From an uncultured Saprospiraceae bacterium (GTDB lineage Bacteria; Bacteroidota; Bacteroidia; Chitinophagales; Saprospiraceae): a stretch of 64,000 bases of DNA. The translations under genes and the position numbers were made by a program. The stretch is taken from the NCBI GenBank assembly GCA_937951615.1, contig CALFBH010000033.1, positions 1 through 64,000 of the forward strand, written 5' to 3'. The notes beneath the pieces are model-generated. The model worked only from the letters and a program-made list of their open reading frames with translations. It did no database searches and was not told where the DNA came from. Below are positions 25,281 through 34,864 of this stretch, piece after piece; the stretch's first letter is position 1, and each line of letters begins with the position of its first letter.

Positions 25281-26951
25281 ATGTTCTCAGCAAAAGAAAA
25301 TCTACTCATCTATCTGGTGTTTTTGTTGCCTTTTATGAGTTGTGAAGCACAACCCACTTACAGCAACACACCAAGCTTCACCAGAGCCGATACCCTGCGT
25401 GGTATGTTGCGCCCCGAGCGCACCTGCTATGACGTGACCTTCTACGAACTCGATGTAGAAGTATTTCCTGAAACCAAGACCATCAAAGGCAGCAATACCA
25501 TTCACTTTGAAGCGAAAGCCGACTTTTCCAGTCTGCAAATTGACCTGTTTGACAATATGGAAATCGACGGGATAACATTTGATGGACAAGAACTGGAATA
25601 CAGGCGCGAGTATCATGCGGTCTTTATACAATTGCCTGAACAGCAGAAAAACAGCAGCGGCAAATTCACCATTTATTATCATGGGAAGCCTATTATAGCC
25701 CAAAACCCGCCCTGGGATGGTGGTTTTGTGTGGGCAAAAGACGAAAACGAAAACGACTGGATTGCGGTAGCCTGCGAAGGCATCGGCGCGAGCCTCTGGT
25801 GGCCCAATAAAGACCACCTATCTGACGAGCCAGATAGTATGCGAATTTCCTGTACGGTACCCAATAACCTGATTGGTGTGTCCAATGGCAATTTACGACA
25901 AGTAAAAATGCTGGACGACAGTCGCAATCGCTTTGATTGGTTTGTAAGTTATCCGATTAATAATTATAATGTCTCGTTGAATATTGGGGATTACGCAAAT
26001 ATCAAAGACAGCTACAAAGCAGCGGATGGCGACGAACTGGATCTGGATTATTATGTACTGTCATATAATAAGGAAAAGGCTGAAAAGTATTTTGCCGAAC
26101 GTGTACCGGAGATGCTGGCTTGTTTTGAAGCTTATGTAGGCAAATATCCGTTTTGGGAAGATGGCTATGCACTCATCGAAACACCTTATCTGGGCATGGA
26201 ACACCAGAGCGGCATTGCTTATGGAAATAACTATCAAAAAGGCTATGACGGGATGACGATAGCTGGGCTGGATTTTGATTATCTGCTGGTACACGAGTCG
26301 GGACACGAGTATTTTGGCAACAGTTTGAGTTGTGCCGATCATGCCGAATTGTGGCTACACGAAGGCTTTACAGTATATATGGATGCCTTGTATGTGGAGT
26401 GCAAGTTTGGGTATGAGTCTGCGCTCAAATATTATACCCGACAACGCAGAAGCATCAATAATCGAGCAGCCATTGTGGGTCCGCTGAATGTCAATTTTCA
26501 GGGTGGTTCGGATATGTATTCTAAAGGTGCCTGGATATTACATACACTTCGCAGTATGACAGAAGATGATGATTTATGGTTTAAAACCTTCCGTTCTTTC
26601 TATGAAAATAATCAATTGTCCAATGTGACGACGCAGGACTTTATCGACCATATCAATCAATCAACAGGCAAGGATTATAATAAGTTTTTTGAGCAGTATT
26701 TATACCATCCCCGTATTCCTAAGTTACAATATAAATTGAAAAAAAGAGGCAAAAAGTTATCCGTGCAATATCGCCTGGAGGCAGATGTGGAAGGTTTTAC
26801 CATGCCTTTAAAGATTGGTAAAAAAGGAAATTATACCAAAATTTATCCCACTTCGGAATGGCAAAAAATCAAGCTGAAAAATATTTCCCCGAAGGAATTT
26901 CGCGCAGCGAAGGAACTTTATTACATCAATACGGAAACTGTGATGTTTTGA
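25281..26951 (+). CDS. M1-family aminopeptidase, probable lipoprotein
   Basis: 556 residues from the ATG at 25281. An N-terminal hydrophobic stretch ends LLPFMSC, a plausible lipoprotein signal. The M1 gluzincin motif HESGHEYFG supplies two His and the catalytic Glu, and WLHEGFTVYMD carries the third zinc ligand. The exopeptidase GAMEN-like loop appears as GMEHQSGIAYGN (about residues 307-318). The short C-terminal beta domain resembles other compact M1 proteins and lacks the large helical ERAP-type domain. It removes N-terminal residues from peptides in the periplasm or at the outer membrane. The gene stands alone. Confidence 0.9.
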   Translation: MFSAKENLLIYLVFLLPFMSCEAQPTYSNTPSFTRADTLRGMLRPERTCYDVTFYELDVEVFPETKTIKGSNTIHFEAKADFSSLQIDLFDNMEIDGITFDGQELEYRREYHAVFIQLPEQQKNSSGKFTIYYHGKPIIAQNPPWDGGFVWAKDENENDWIAVACEGIGASLWWPNKDHLSDEPDSMRISCTVPNNLIGVSNGNLRQVKMLDDSRNRFDWFVSYPINNYNVSLNIGDYANIKDSYKAADGDELDLDYYVLSYNKEKAEKYFAERVPEMLACFEAYVGKYPFWEDGYALIETPYLGMEHQSGIAYGNNYQKGYDGMTIAGLDFDYLLVHESGHEYFGNSLSCADHAELWLHEGFTVYMDALYVECKFGYESALKYYTRQRRSINNRAAIVGPLNVNFQGGSDMYSKGAWILHTLRSMTEDDDLWFKTFRSFYENNQLSNVTTQDFIDHINQSTGKDYNKFFEQYLYHPRIPKLQYKLKKRGKKLSVQYRLEADVEGFTMPLKIGKKGNYTKIYPTSEWQKIKLKNISPKEFRAAKELYYINTETVMF

Positions 26952-26986
26952 ATGTATTGTAGTTAATTTACGACTTTAGGTCGCTT

Positions 26987-27130
26987 GGTCGATGGTCGAT
27001 AGACCATGGTCGATGGCTTTTTTACGTGTTTTGCAGGGCAAAATGCGTGTAAAATATACGTTTAATCAGTCCTGTTAATAGTTGTTCCGACTAAAAGGCA
27101 GCCATCGACTATCGACCATGGACTATCGAC
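26987..27130. repeat. Nested palindrome, GTCGATGG words, TTTTGC-AGG-GCAAAA core
   Basis: The left words GGTCGATGGTCGATAG and CCATGGTCGATGG are mirrored by CCATCGACTATCGACCATGG-type words at 27106-27130. The core TTTTGC-AGG-GCAAAA is at 27029-27043. The array ends 12 bp before the pyrD start. Confidence 0.65.
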
Positions 27131-27142
27131 AAAGAAAATATA

Positions 27143-28177
27143 GTGTACCCATTACTTAAACCAATTCTATTCCTACTCCAACCAGAAACCGCACATCGCC
27201 TCACCCTGCGTTTGTTTCGGTTTTTACTGTGGCTGCCTTTCGGCAAATGGCTCACCAAGAAACTATACGGTTTTCAGGATGACCGACTTCGGCAGGACTT
27301 GTTTGGACTGACGTTCAATAATCCAGTCGGACTCGCTGCTGGTTTTGATAAGGACGCTAAGTATGTCAATACCATGTCGCACCTTGGATTTGGCTTTATA
27401 GAAATTGGTACCGTGACGCCCAAGCCACAAATAGGCAACCCGCAGCCCCGCTTATTTCGTTTGCCAAAAGATAAGGCACTCATCAATAGAATGGGTTTCA
27501 ATAATGAAGGACTGGAAGCGACTGTAGAACGGCTGAAACAAGCTCGCCCGAAGGGACTGATTATTGGTGGCAACATTGGTAAAAATAAAACAACACCCAA
27601 CGAAGCAGCAGAAAAAGACTATGAGCTTTGCTTTGAGGCGCTGCATCCTTATGTCGATTATTTTGTCGTGAATGTCAGTTCGCCCAATACGCCTGGATTG
27701 CGCGACCTGCAAGACAAAGAACCGCTCAGTAAATTGCTCCATAAACTGCAAGCCCTCAATAGAGAAAAACTACAGCCGAAACCCATTCTACTCAAAATCG
27801 CGCCCGACCTCACAGATGCCCAACTCGATGATATCATCGACATCATGAGCAGCACAGGCATTGCAGGACTGATCGCCACCAATACGACTATAGATAGGGG
27901 AGGACTGACCGAAAAGTCGGGACGCATTGAGCAAATTGGCAATGGAGGATTGAGCGGGCAGCCCTTGAAAGCACGTTCCACGGAAGTGATTCGATATTTA
28001 TCGGAAAAATCGGATGCTGCATTTCCGATTATTGCGGTGGGCGGCATAGCATCGGCAGAAGCTGCGAAGGAAAAGTTGGATGCAGGAGCGGTTTTAGTGC
28101 AAATCTATACCGGACTTATTTACGAAGGACCAGCATTGGTCAAGCAAATCAATAAAAGCCTGATAGCCGATGTCTAA
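27143..28177 (+). CDS. pyrD: Dihydroorotate dehydrogenase (quinone), class 2
   Basis: 344 residues. Oxidises dihydroorotate to orotate in pyrimidine synthesis, passing electrons to the quinone pool at the inner membrane. The N-terminal hydrophobic helix ([20 protein letters not shown], about residues 4-23) is the class 2 membrane/quinone element. [14 protein letters not shown] binds FMN, and the catalytic Ser is in [14 protein letters not shown]. The C-terminal IIAVGGIAS...[17 protein letters not shown] binds phosphate. The start is GTG at 27143. The upstream palindrome leaves almost no space for a separate promoter. Confidence 0.95.
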   Translation: MYPLLKPILFLLQPETAHRLTLRLFRFLLWLPFGKWLTKKLYGFQDDRLRQDLFGLTFNNPVGLAAGFDKDAKYVNTMSHLGFGFIEIGTVTPKPQIGNPQPRLFRLPKDKALINRMGFNNEGLEATVERLKQARPKGLIIGGNIGKNKTTPNEAAEKDYELCFEALHPYVDYFVVNVSSPNTPGLRDLQDKEPLSKLLHKLQALNREKLQPKPILLKIAPDLTDAQLDDIIDIMSSTGIAGLIATNTTIDRGGLTEKSGRIEQIGNGGLSGQPLKARSTEVIRYLSEKSDAAFPIIAVGGIASAEAAKEKLDAGAVLVQIYTGLIYEGPALVKQINKSLIADV

Positions 28178-28278
28178 AGAACAAAAAATTGTTTTAGCCT
28201 GATAGCTGCCGATTTGGCGAGCAATTGATTGAAGTTAGGGGCAAGGAAAAATATTTTTTCAAAAAAGTAGCTATAAAT

Positions 28279-28310
28279 TTTGTTTTTTTTAAATTTGTGC
28301 CATAGATTTG
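28279..28310 (+). promoter_or_regulatory. Consensus promoter with a long leader
   Basis: TTTG (28279-28282), exactly 20 bp, then TAGATTTG (28303-28310), a textbook Bacteroidota match. The next gene starts at 28637, so the transcript would have a leader of about 320 nt. That leader has small hairpins (GCTTG-TTATTAT-CAAGC near 28468-28484, GCCT-GTTGACCT-AGGC near 28578-28593) but no riboswitch I recognise. This covers the 28178-28636 gap. Confidence 0.6.
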
Positions 28311-28636
28311 CTGTGTAATTTATTTTTCACCCCTAAAATATTTTTTACATGACAATAATTCCAAAACAATTCACTGCAAAGAAGTTTACTTTTACTTTGT
28401 AAAGTTTTTAAAAATATACAAGATTGGAACTTAGATGAATCTCTATGCATATAGATGGATTCTATATCCAGCTTGTTATTATCAAGCACCCGTATTAATT
28501 TTTATTTTTCACCAACGGAACCTTGAGCTGACCCCAAAATCAATCTTAACCCACATCCCTTAAAAACATTGGATGAAGCCTGTTGACCTAGGCAGAGTTT
28601 GATTTAACCTCATTGTTCCCCAAAAAACCTTTAACC

Positions 28637-28993
28637 ATGAAAAACGTCAAGAGTTTTATGCTCGGCGCAGCTCTATTGCTGGCCTTTGTCGGATTTAGCC
28701 CCGAAATTTCTGCTCACACTTTATCTGTTCATCCAACGATTAGTTGTAGTCCACAGGCCACTGGTACGACCGTAGTTGTACAAGGCAGAAAGGCTGCTGA
28801 AGTCATTCTGGATGTAGAAGGAGCCATCCAACTGACCATGACTGATGAAGGAGGCAATGTTGTGTTATCGGAAACTGTACCTGTAGAAGGCAGCTATATT
28901 ATTGTCAAAGCTGATTATCCTGTAGGAACTTACCAACTTGTTGCCGATACGGCACAGAATGGCAGGTTTATTTTTACAATAACAGTCGATTAA
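28637..28993 (+). CDS. Small secreted beta-rich protein
   Basis: 118 residues from ATG 28637 (MKNVKSF). The signal peptide ends at ISAH. The mature part is a single beta-sandwich-like unit (EVILDVEGAIQLTMTDEGGNVVLSE, VPVEGSYIIVKADYPVGTYQLVAD, ending FIFTITVD; given in pieces) resembling DUF3244-type domains or a stand-alone T9SS sorting fold. Two Cys are absent except SCS near the N-terminus. The function is unknown. It has a strong promoter with a 320-nt leader and its own terminator, so it may be well expressed. Confidence 0.6.
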   Translation: MKNVKSFMLGAALLLAFVGFSPEISAHTLSVHPTISCSPQATGTTVVVQGRKAAEVILDVEGAIQLTMTDEGGNVVLSETVPVEGSYIIVKADYPVGTYQLVADTAQNGRFIFTITVD

Positions 28994-29002
28994 CGAGCGT
29001 AT

Positions 29003-29050
29003 AATGCAGAACAAATTTATGATGCAGTCGTATTTTTGTTCTGCATTTTT
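29003..29050 (+). terminator. Intrinsic terminator
   Basis: AATGCAGAACAAA (29003-29015) pairs with TTTGTTCTGCATT (29035-29047), followed by TTTTT. It terminates the small secreted protein gene and lies in the convergent gap. Confidence 0.8.
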
Positions 29051-29068
29051 AATTTTGACGCCTTGTAC

Positions 29069-30499
29069 TTACTTTAGCTCACCTATTTTCTCAAGTAGCC
29101 ATTTTTTGCAAACAACCTGCTCCCTGCTTTTAAGATATTCGTGTAGCTCTTCCGCAGTAAACATAGCTTCTCTTGCTGCGCGTAGTAGCCTTCGTACTAT
29201 AGATATGAAATTTTGGTTGTATCTGATCAAATCTGTAGACATTCCTTTTCTCCCTCGAATAAAGTTGGAAAATCTGCCCAATTCATCATCAACGCCATCT
29301 ATTTTATCTTGTAATTCATAATAACTTCTGATAGAAAGTGTCCAGCAAGGCAGAGAATAAGCACGATTGTTTTCGTATTTCACCTGTTGGGTATGTCTTA
29401 ATGTTTCATGATACTTTTTTTGCCCAAAACGAAGATAAGCCATGCCTAGTTCTGTAGCATTTTCTCTAACCTCGGGCAAAAGATGGTTTTTATGTGCTAG
29501 TATAAAATCCTCTAGCCAGTCCAGTTCTTTTAGTTCTGCTGCCACAACAACAGCATTGAGGAAGTGCTGAATGTAGATGTAGTTGTCTTTTACATATAGT
29601 TTGTGAGGTATGCCAAATTGATAGAGCGCGTACATTTCCCGCAGCGCGTCCGTATGTCCCTCACTCAACCTGTTTCCCTGATGATTGGAAAGCCAGCCTA
29701 TAAGATGTTCTTGTTCGGCATAACTCAGGAAATCAATATTTTCAAAAAACAGTTTTTTAAGTTTTAAATAAACATCTTCATCTGAATTTCTAATTAGATT
29801 TAAGGCATGCCCGAACATCTGGTCGACAATACCCGCTGATTCAAGAGCAGATTTCTCTAGTTCCTCGACATTATCTGTGGAAAAGCTATATTGTTCGCCA
29901 AGTAATTTTTTCCGAGTGAATGCTTCACACAAATACTCCATGTAAGTCAGCCTATAGGATGTATTCAAATAACCAATAGTACTTTCTAAGTTCTCCTGGG
30001 CATTTCCTTTTAAAATCTTGGTGCTAATGGGGTGGTAATAATACTCCTGTTTGACTAAGAAAGAGTAATAATGATAATCTTTATTGCGTGAAGTATCCTC
30101 TTCTAATAATCGGGCAATCTTATTGAGTTGTAGCAGGGACAACTGATTCTGGTTTCTGGCTTTTAGCGCATAATACACCTGAAAAGCCCGCTCTAATTTC
30201 CTTTCCTCCATATACTTCATGAGTATGAAATCTTCTATGAGCTTAGATAAGTTTGAAGCACGATTTTTTACTTTATGGGGCTTTTTTTCTATCGATTCAT
30301 TGGGATATAAATAGTTGAAAACGGTGATCTTATTCACTTTGTCATCAGGGAAAGCGGGATAATGAGCAGCGAGATAATCAAAAAGACGCTGAATATCACC
30401 ATGTATTTGATGGTAGTCACTGTATAAAAAATGCCTGAATTTCTGAATTTCCTTTTCTGATAAGGCACTTAAGAGTTGGATAACTTTACTTGTTTTCAT
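29069..30499 (-). CDS. Helical protein of unknown function
   Basis: 476 residues with no signal peptide, so cytoplasmic. It is almost entirely predicted helix. The N-terminal part (KVIQLLSALSEKEIQKFRHFL) and regular amphipathic helices throughout resemble TPR-like or armadillo-like solenoids, but no exact repeat register could be fixed. Basic and acidic residues are mixed and there is no catalytic motif. I have the impression of a lineage-specific Saprospiria family, but cannot name it. It is monocistronic, facing the small secreted protein. Upstream (30500-30880) is AT-rich DNA. Confidence 0.7.
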   Translation of the reverse strand: MKTSKVIQLLSALSEKEIQKFRHFLYSDYHQIHGDIQRLFDYLAAHYPAFPDDKVNKITVFNYLYPNESIEKKPHKVKNRASNLSKLIEDFILMKYMEERKLERAFQVYYALKARNQNQLSLLQLNKIARLLEEDTSRNKDYHYYSFLVKQEYYYHPISTKILKGNAQENLESTIGYLNTSYRLTYMEYLCEAFTRKKLLGEQYSFSTDNVEELEKSALESAGIVDQMFGHALNLIRNSDEDVYLKLKKLFFENIDFLSYAEQEHLIGWLSNHQGNRLSEGHTDALREMYALYQFGIPHKLYVKDNYIYIQHFLNAVVVAAELKELDWLEDFILAHKNHLLPEVRENATELGMAYLRFGQKKYHETLRHTQQVKYENNRAYSLPCWTLSIRSYYELQDKIDGVDDELGRFSNFIRGRKGMSTDLIRYNQNFISIVRRLLRAAREAMFTAEELHEYLKSREQVVCKKWLLEKIGELK

Positions 30500-30894
30500 A
30501 GCATTATTATGCGATTTAAATCAATTTAAGTAAAATTAGTTTTATAAAAACTTGATTATTAGTTCAAAGTAAATATTTTTTGTATGTAAAGTTAATAATT
30601 TAAACTGTGCAATTGATATATATGCTGTTTTTTTTATCCTTATAATCTCGCACCTTTGAATTGTGAGACAAAAGAAAAAGTTCTGAAAGTTTTACAGATT
30701 CAATAGTTTGATTTATGCTATTTTGATTAAGTTAAATTTAATTTATTTTATAATTAACTTATTAGTAGTGTTTTAACTATAAAAAATAATTATTACGAAC
30801 ATATAAAATAAATGCTATTGAAATATAAAAGGTTTTAACTGACCATTAAATACCTGATCTTTATGATAAGAAATAAGTGGGCTTGAAACATGCA

Positions 30895-31097
30895 AATTGT
30901 GATCTCTAAAAAAAACCGACGCAATTTTTTTCTCTTAAAGTGCTATGAAATAAAGTAGCATCTTGATATGGAAATCAAAGTGCTCTGTAACCTGATTGTC
31001 GGAAAATATCTGTGAAGCCCATTAACCTCAGAATTAACCCCAGCACAGATAAAATTTGTAGGGGTAGTTAGTCTAACAGACTTTCTACCCTTTTTTT
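30895..31097 (+). ncRNA. Candidate structured small RNA
   Basis: About 200 bases without an ORF, ending in a strong terminator. Visible helices are TTGAT-ATGGA-ATCAA (30963-30977) and ATCTGTG/CACAGAT (31008-31014 with 31044-31050), then the terminator at 31061-31097. A stand-alone transcript between two distant genes fits a small RNA; a 6S-type RNA is one possibility, since it has similar size. The 5' end is not fixed and no promoter was recognised with confidence. Confidence 0.4.
31061..31097 (+). terminator. Intrinsic terminator inside the 800-bp gap
   Basis: GGGGTAG-TT-AGTCT-AAC-AGACT-TT-CTACCC folds as a two-segment stem followed by TTTTTTT. No CDS precedes it on this strand for more than 2 kb, so it must end a non-coding or very short transcript. 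Confidence 0.75.
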
Positions 31098-31188
31098 AGA
31101 AATTATTTTAATGAAAAATAAAGTTTAGTCGCACAAAGCCCCGAATTTTTTTACTACTTAAGTCCAAAGATACAGTCACTTTAAGAGG

Positions 31189-31225
31189 TCTCCTCTGTGC
31201 TTTATGCGCAGGGGGGATTTTTTTT
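31189..31225 (+). terminator. Second intrinsic terminator before paaZ
   Basis: TCTCCTCTGTGC (31189-31200), loop TTTAT, GCGCAGGGGGGA (31206-31217), with every mismatch a G-U pair, then eight T. It lies 72 bp ahead of the paaZ ATG, so it could be an attenuator in the paaZ leader or end a second small transcript. Between the two terminators (31098-31188) nothing else is recognised. Confidence 0.7.
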
Positions 31226-31297
31226 GTGTACATCCTGCGCTATTATAAATAGGTATTTGTAATTTGTGGATTCATTAATGCAATCAACTTAAGAATA

Positions 31298-33796
31298 ATG
31301 GCAAAACTTGGAAACTACGTATTAGGCAACTGGACAGAAGGCGATGGAGTAGGCACACCTTTGTTCAATTCTGTCAATGGAGAAGTCGTAGCAATGGCAA
31401 CTACAGCAGGACTGGATTTCGGAGCAATGTTGGAATATGGCAGAAAAATTGGTGGAGCTCCCTTACGGAAAATGACTTTCCAGCAAAGAGGAAATATGCT
31501 GAAAAAGCTGGCTTTATACCTCACTAAAAGAAAAGAACAATTTTATGAAATTAGCTACCAGACTGGCGCGACAAGAAACGATAGCTGGATAGATATTGAA
31601 GGTGGTTTTGGAAATTTATTTGCGAATGCCTCCTTGCGTAGAAATTTTCCAAATGAAAGCTTCCACGTAGATGGAGAAGCCATTGATTTGTCTCGTGGCG
31701 GCAGTTTTATGGGGCATCATATCATGGTGCCCAAACGCGGCGTAGCCATTCACATCAATGCTTATAATTTTCCCATCTGGGGCATGCTGGAAAAATGTGC
31801 GGTCAATTGGATGGCTGGTGTTCCAGCAGTCGTAAAACCAGCTAGCTCAACGTCCTATTTAACCGAAGCTGTAGTGCGGGAAATTATCAAATCAGGTATT
31901 TTGCCCGAAGGCGCATTACAATTAATTTGCGGCTCTGCACGCACGATTCTCGACACAGTAGAATCGCAAGATATCGTCACCTTTACGGGTTCGGCAACTA
32001 CAGGACGAATGCTGAAAGCCCATCCACGCATCATCAATGAAGCCGTGCCTTTCAATATGGAAGCAGACAGCTTGAATTGCTCCGTATTGGGCGAAGACGC
32101 TGTTCCTGGCACACCAGAATTTGACTTATTTGTAAAAGAAGTCCGAAAAGAAATGACAGTCAAGTGCGGACAAAAATGTACAGCAATACGCCGTATCATC
32201 GTACCCGAAAATTTGGTGGAAGATGTACAAATTGCCCTAGGTAAATCCCTGTCTAAAGTTGCTATTGGCAATCCTGTTGCAGAGGGCGTCAGAATGGGCG
32301 CATTAGCCAGCAAAGACCAGGTGGCAGAAGTTCGCGACCGCGTGAAAGAACTGTCAAAAACCGCAGAAATAGTCTATGGCAGCCTGGATGCAATAGAGCT
32401 TATAGATGCCAATTTTGAAAAGGGAGCTTTCCTAAGTCCTATTTTACTATTAGAAAAAAATCCATTTAAAAACACAGCAGTCCACGAAGTGGAAGCTTTT
32501 GGTCCGGTCAGTACTATTATGCCTTATAAAGACCTCGATGAGGCGGTCGAATTGGCGCGAATGGGCAAAGGTTCTTTGTGTTGCTCCATAGCTACTTTTG
32601 ATAAAAAAATTGCCAGAGATTTTGTCGTAGAAGCGGCTACACATCATGGGCGCATACTGGTCATTGATCGCGAAAATGCCCGACAAAGCACGGGACACGG
32701 CTCGCCACTTCCATACCTCGTACATGGCGGACCAGGACGTGCAGGTGGGGGAGAAGAGATGGGCGGAATGCGTGGGATTAAGCACTATCTTCAACGCTGC
32801 GCCATACAAGGTACACCAACGACCATTAGCGCAATCACAGGCATTTATCAAGCAGGCGGAAAGGTGACGGAAGCTCCACAACATCCATTCAAATATTATT
32901 TTGATGATATAGAACCTGGCATGTCTATCCTCACGCATAAGCGCACCATGACGGATTCAGATATTCAGAATTTTGCCAACCTGACCTGGGATCACTTCTA
33001 CGCACACACAGACATCACCTCGCTGAAAGGGTCTATTTTTGAAAAACGGGCAGCGCATGGCTACTTCATACTCGCAGCCGCAGCAGGCTTGTTTGTCCAT
33101 GCAGCAAAAGGTCCAGTTGGCGCGAATTACGGATTGGATGAATGTCGTTTTCTCCGACCCATTTATCATAATGACACCCTTCAGGTACGCTTGACCTGCA
33201 AGCAAAAAGTAGATAGAGACAGCAAGGGCAGAGAATTTCCATCAGGCGTGGTAAAATGGTATGAAGAAGTATTTGATCAGGATGGCGAATTGGTCGCCAT
33301 GGCAACTATTCTTACGCTGGTACAAAAGAAATGTCCTTTCAAATTGACTGAAATTAACCGGGCAGTGATAGAAGAAAAATTAGCCCAACTCACCGAAGAT
33401 ACAAAACCAGCCTGGGGAATCATGACACCACAGCATTTAGTGGAACACTTCGAGTATTTTATGCAAATGGCAGCCGGAAAGTTTCCAATAGAAATCACCA
33501 CTCCTGAAAATCGAATAGAACGGATGCAAGATTCACTATTCAACTACCGCCCAATGCCCCGTTCTTTCGACCATCCACTATTGAAAAAAGGTAAAGTAGA
33601 AGATTTAAGATTTAGCAGCCTACAAGAAGCCAAAGCCGCCCTGCTTACTGCCTATGATGATTTTGAAAATCACTTCAAAGAAAATCCAGGAGCCACTACA
33701 CCCAATCCAGTCTTCGGCAATCTCGACCAAGAGCAATGGGAGCTACTGAATCGCAAGCATTTGAATCATCATTTTGAGCAATTTGGTTTGATTTGA
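31298..33796 (+). CDS. paaZ: PaaZ-like bifunctional ALDH/MaoC hydratase with extra C-domain
   Basis: 832 residues, cytoplasmic. In phenylacetate catabolism PaaZ opens oxepin-CoA with the MaoC domain and oxidises the resulting semialdehyde with the ALDH domain. ALDH (about 1-510): catalytic Cys in CGQKCTAI and Glu in FNMEADSLN. MaoC (about 535-670): the Asp/His dyad in [12 protein letters not shown]. Residues about 690-832 are an extra domain with HLVEHFEYF and [15 protein letters not shown], resembling DinB/DUF1569-type four-helix bundles with metal-binding histidines. E. coli PaaZ, at about 680 residues, lacks this. No other paa gene is in the window. Confidence 0.88.
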   Translation: MAKLGNYVLGNWTEGDGVGTPLFNSVNGEVVAMATTAGLDFGAMLEYGRKIGGAPLRKMTFQQRGNMLKKLALYLTKRKEQFYEISYQTGATRNDSWIDIEGGFGNLFANASLRRNFPNESFHVDGEAIDLSRGGSFMGHHIMVPKRGVAIHINAYNFPIWGMLEKCAVNWMAGVPAVVKPASSTSYLTEAVVREIIKSGILPEGALQLICGSARTILDTVESQDIVTFTGSATTGRMLKAHPRIINEAVPFNMEADSLNCSVLGEDAVPGTPEFDLFVKEVRKEMTVKCGQKCTAIRRIIVPENLVEDVQIALGKSLSKVAIGNPVAEGVRMGALASKDQVAEVRDRVKELSKTAEIVYGSLDAIELIDANFEKGAFLSPILLLEKNPFKNTAVHEVEAFGPVSTIMPYKDLDEAVELARMGKGSLCCSIATFDKKIARDFVVEAATHHGRILVIDRENARQSTGHGSPLPYLVHGGPGRAGGGEEMGGMRGIKHYLQRCAIQGTPTTISAITGIYQAGGKVTEAPQHPFKYYFDDIEPGMSILTHKRTMTDSDIQNFANLTWDHFYAHTDITSLKGSIFEKRAAHGYFILAAAAGLFVHAAKGPVGANYGLDECRFLRPIYHNDTLQVRLTCKQKVDRDSKGREFPSGVVKWYEEVFDQDGELVAMATILTLVQKKCPFKLTEINRAVIEEKLAQLTEDTKPAWGIMTPQHLVEHFEYFMQMAAGKFPIEITTPENRIERMQDSLFNYRPMPRSFDHPLLKKGKVEDLRFSSLQEAKAALLTAYDDFENHFKENPGATTPNPVFGNLDQEQWELLNRKHLNHHFEQFGLI

Positions 33797-33801
33797 ACAT
33801 T

Positions 33802-33913
33802 GGTTTCGTAAACTTGCGGGCAAGCCTGTAAGGAGGGAAGTTTGCTAAACCTAGGACAGAGAAAGGTTTAGCAAACTCGCCTCCACAAAAGCTCCACACA
33901 AGTTTACGAAACC
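33802..33913. repeat. 120-bp nested palindrome, copy 1
   Basis: Outer arms GGTTTCGTAAACTTGCG and CAAGTTTACGAAACC; inner arms GAAGTTTGCTAAACCT and AGGTTTAGCAAACT. It lies in the convergent gap between paaZ and msrA. Copies 2 and 3 are at 53641 and 60756, and a half copy is at 4275. Confidence 0.8.
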
Positions 33914-33922
33914 GACGGACTA

Positions 33923-34606
33923 CTACCGAGCCTTCTTCAACAAATCAGGAAACTTAGCCTGAAACCGCTTCAAACGTGGAATAGATACCGCCTTGACATA
34001 AGACTGATTCGGATTGCGTTTCTCATAATCCTGATGATAATCTTCGCCTACCCAAAATTTAGTCAGCGGAGCAATTTCAGTTGCAATCGGCTTATTATAT
34101 TCGCCAGACGCCCCTACTTTCGCTTTGAAGGTTTCTGCTAATTCTTGCTCTTCGGCAGTCTGATAAAAAATAGCTGAACGATACTGCTGACCAAAATCGG
34201 GATGCTGACCATTGACGGTTGTCGGATCATGAGAGCCATAATACACTTTCAACAAAGTATTATAATCGATAACTTCTGGGTCATAAAAAACCTGAACCGT
34301 TTCAGTATGTCCCGTCGCACCATAGCCCACCTGTTCATAAGTCGGATTGGCTTCCGGGCCACCTGCATAACCCGACACTGCTTCCTCCACACCACGTACA
34401 CTTTCAAAAATAGCTTCCACACACCAGAAACAACCACTGGCAAAATAAGCCGTACTCAGCCTATCTTGATTTGGAATGGCTTTTACTGTTGTTGCTTTCG
34501 GAGCATTGCTTGTTGTTGTTGTCGAGCCTGGTGCAGGTTCTTTGCTGACGCCACAGGCAATCAATAAACTGATGATGGGGAGTAGTGCAAGTTGTACCAT
34601 TTTCAT
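33923..34606 (-). CDS. msrA: Peptide methionine-S-sulfoxide reductase, lipoprotein form
   Basis: Reduces methionine-S-sulfoxide in oxidised proteins. The start at 34606 (MKMVQLALL) gives about 227 residues with a lipoprotein signal (ISLLIACG), so this copy is exported and lipid-anchored. Catalytic GCFWCVEAIFE is at mature position about 60, followed by GVEEAVSGYAGG, and YEQVGYGATGHTE and FGQQYRSAIFY match the family. No Cys follows the catalytic region, so resolution must use another thiol in GCFWC or an external donor. An ORF start 43 codons upstream would destroy the signal peptide. Confidence 0.93.
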   Translation of the reverse strand: MKMVQLALLPIISLLIACGVSKEPAPGSTTTTSNAPKATTVKAIPNQDRLSTAYFASGCFWCVEAIFESVRGVEEAVSGYAGGPEANPTYEQVGYGATGHTETVQVFYDPEVIDYNTLLKVYYGSHDPTTVNGQHPDFGQQYRSAIFYQTAEEQELAETFKAKVGASGEYNKPIATEIAPLTKFWVGEDYHQDYEKRNPNQSYVKAVSIPRLKRFQAKFPDLLKKAR

Positions 34607-34792
34607 ATTTTCTGTAATTATAAGTAACGTTAAAATTTCCCTCCTCTCTTTTGATTTCTCTTTTCTGGAAGTCAATGAATCAACAAGAGAACGCAGGAAT
34701 TGTTGCTTGTGATATATCTTGGTATATTTGAGCATTGAAAAACTGTTTATATGTCGGACAGGCGATAGTTATTTCTTTTCCTATTTAAGGTC

Positions 34793-34862
34793 ATTTTCAC
34801 GTTCCTTAATCAATAGCTTTTTGAATTTGTATTTGACATTTGAATTTGTATTTAAAACACAA
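34793..34862 (-). repeat. Divergent copy of the 105-bp repeat
   Basis: AATAGCTTTTTGAATTTGTA then TTTGACATTTGAATTTGTATTT matches the right part of the copy at 49746 with substitutions. It runs up to the decarboxylase start codon. Confidence 0.45.
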
Positions 34863-34864
34863 TT

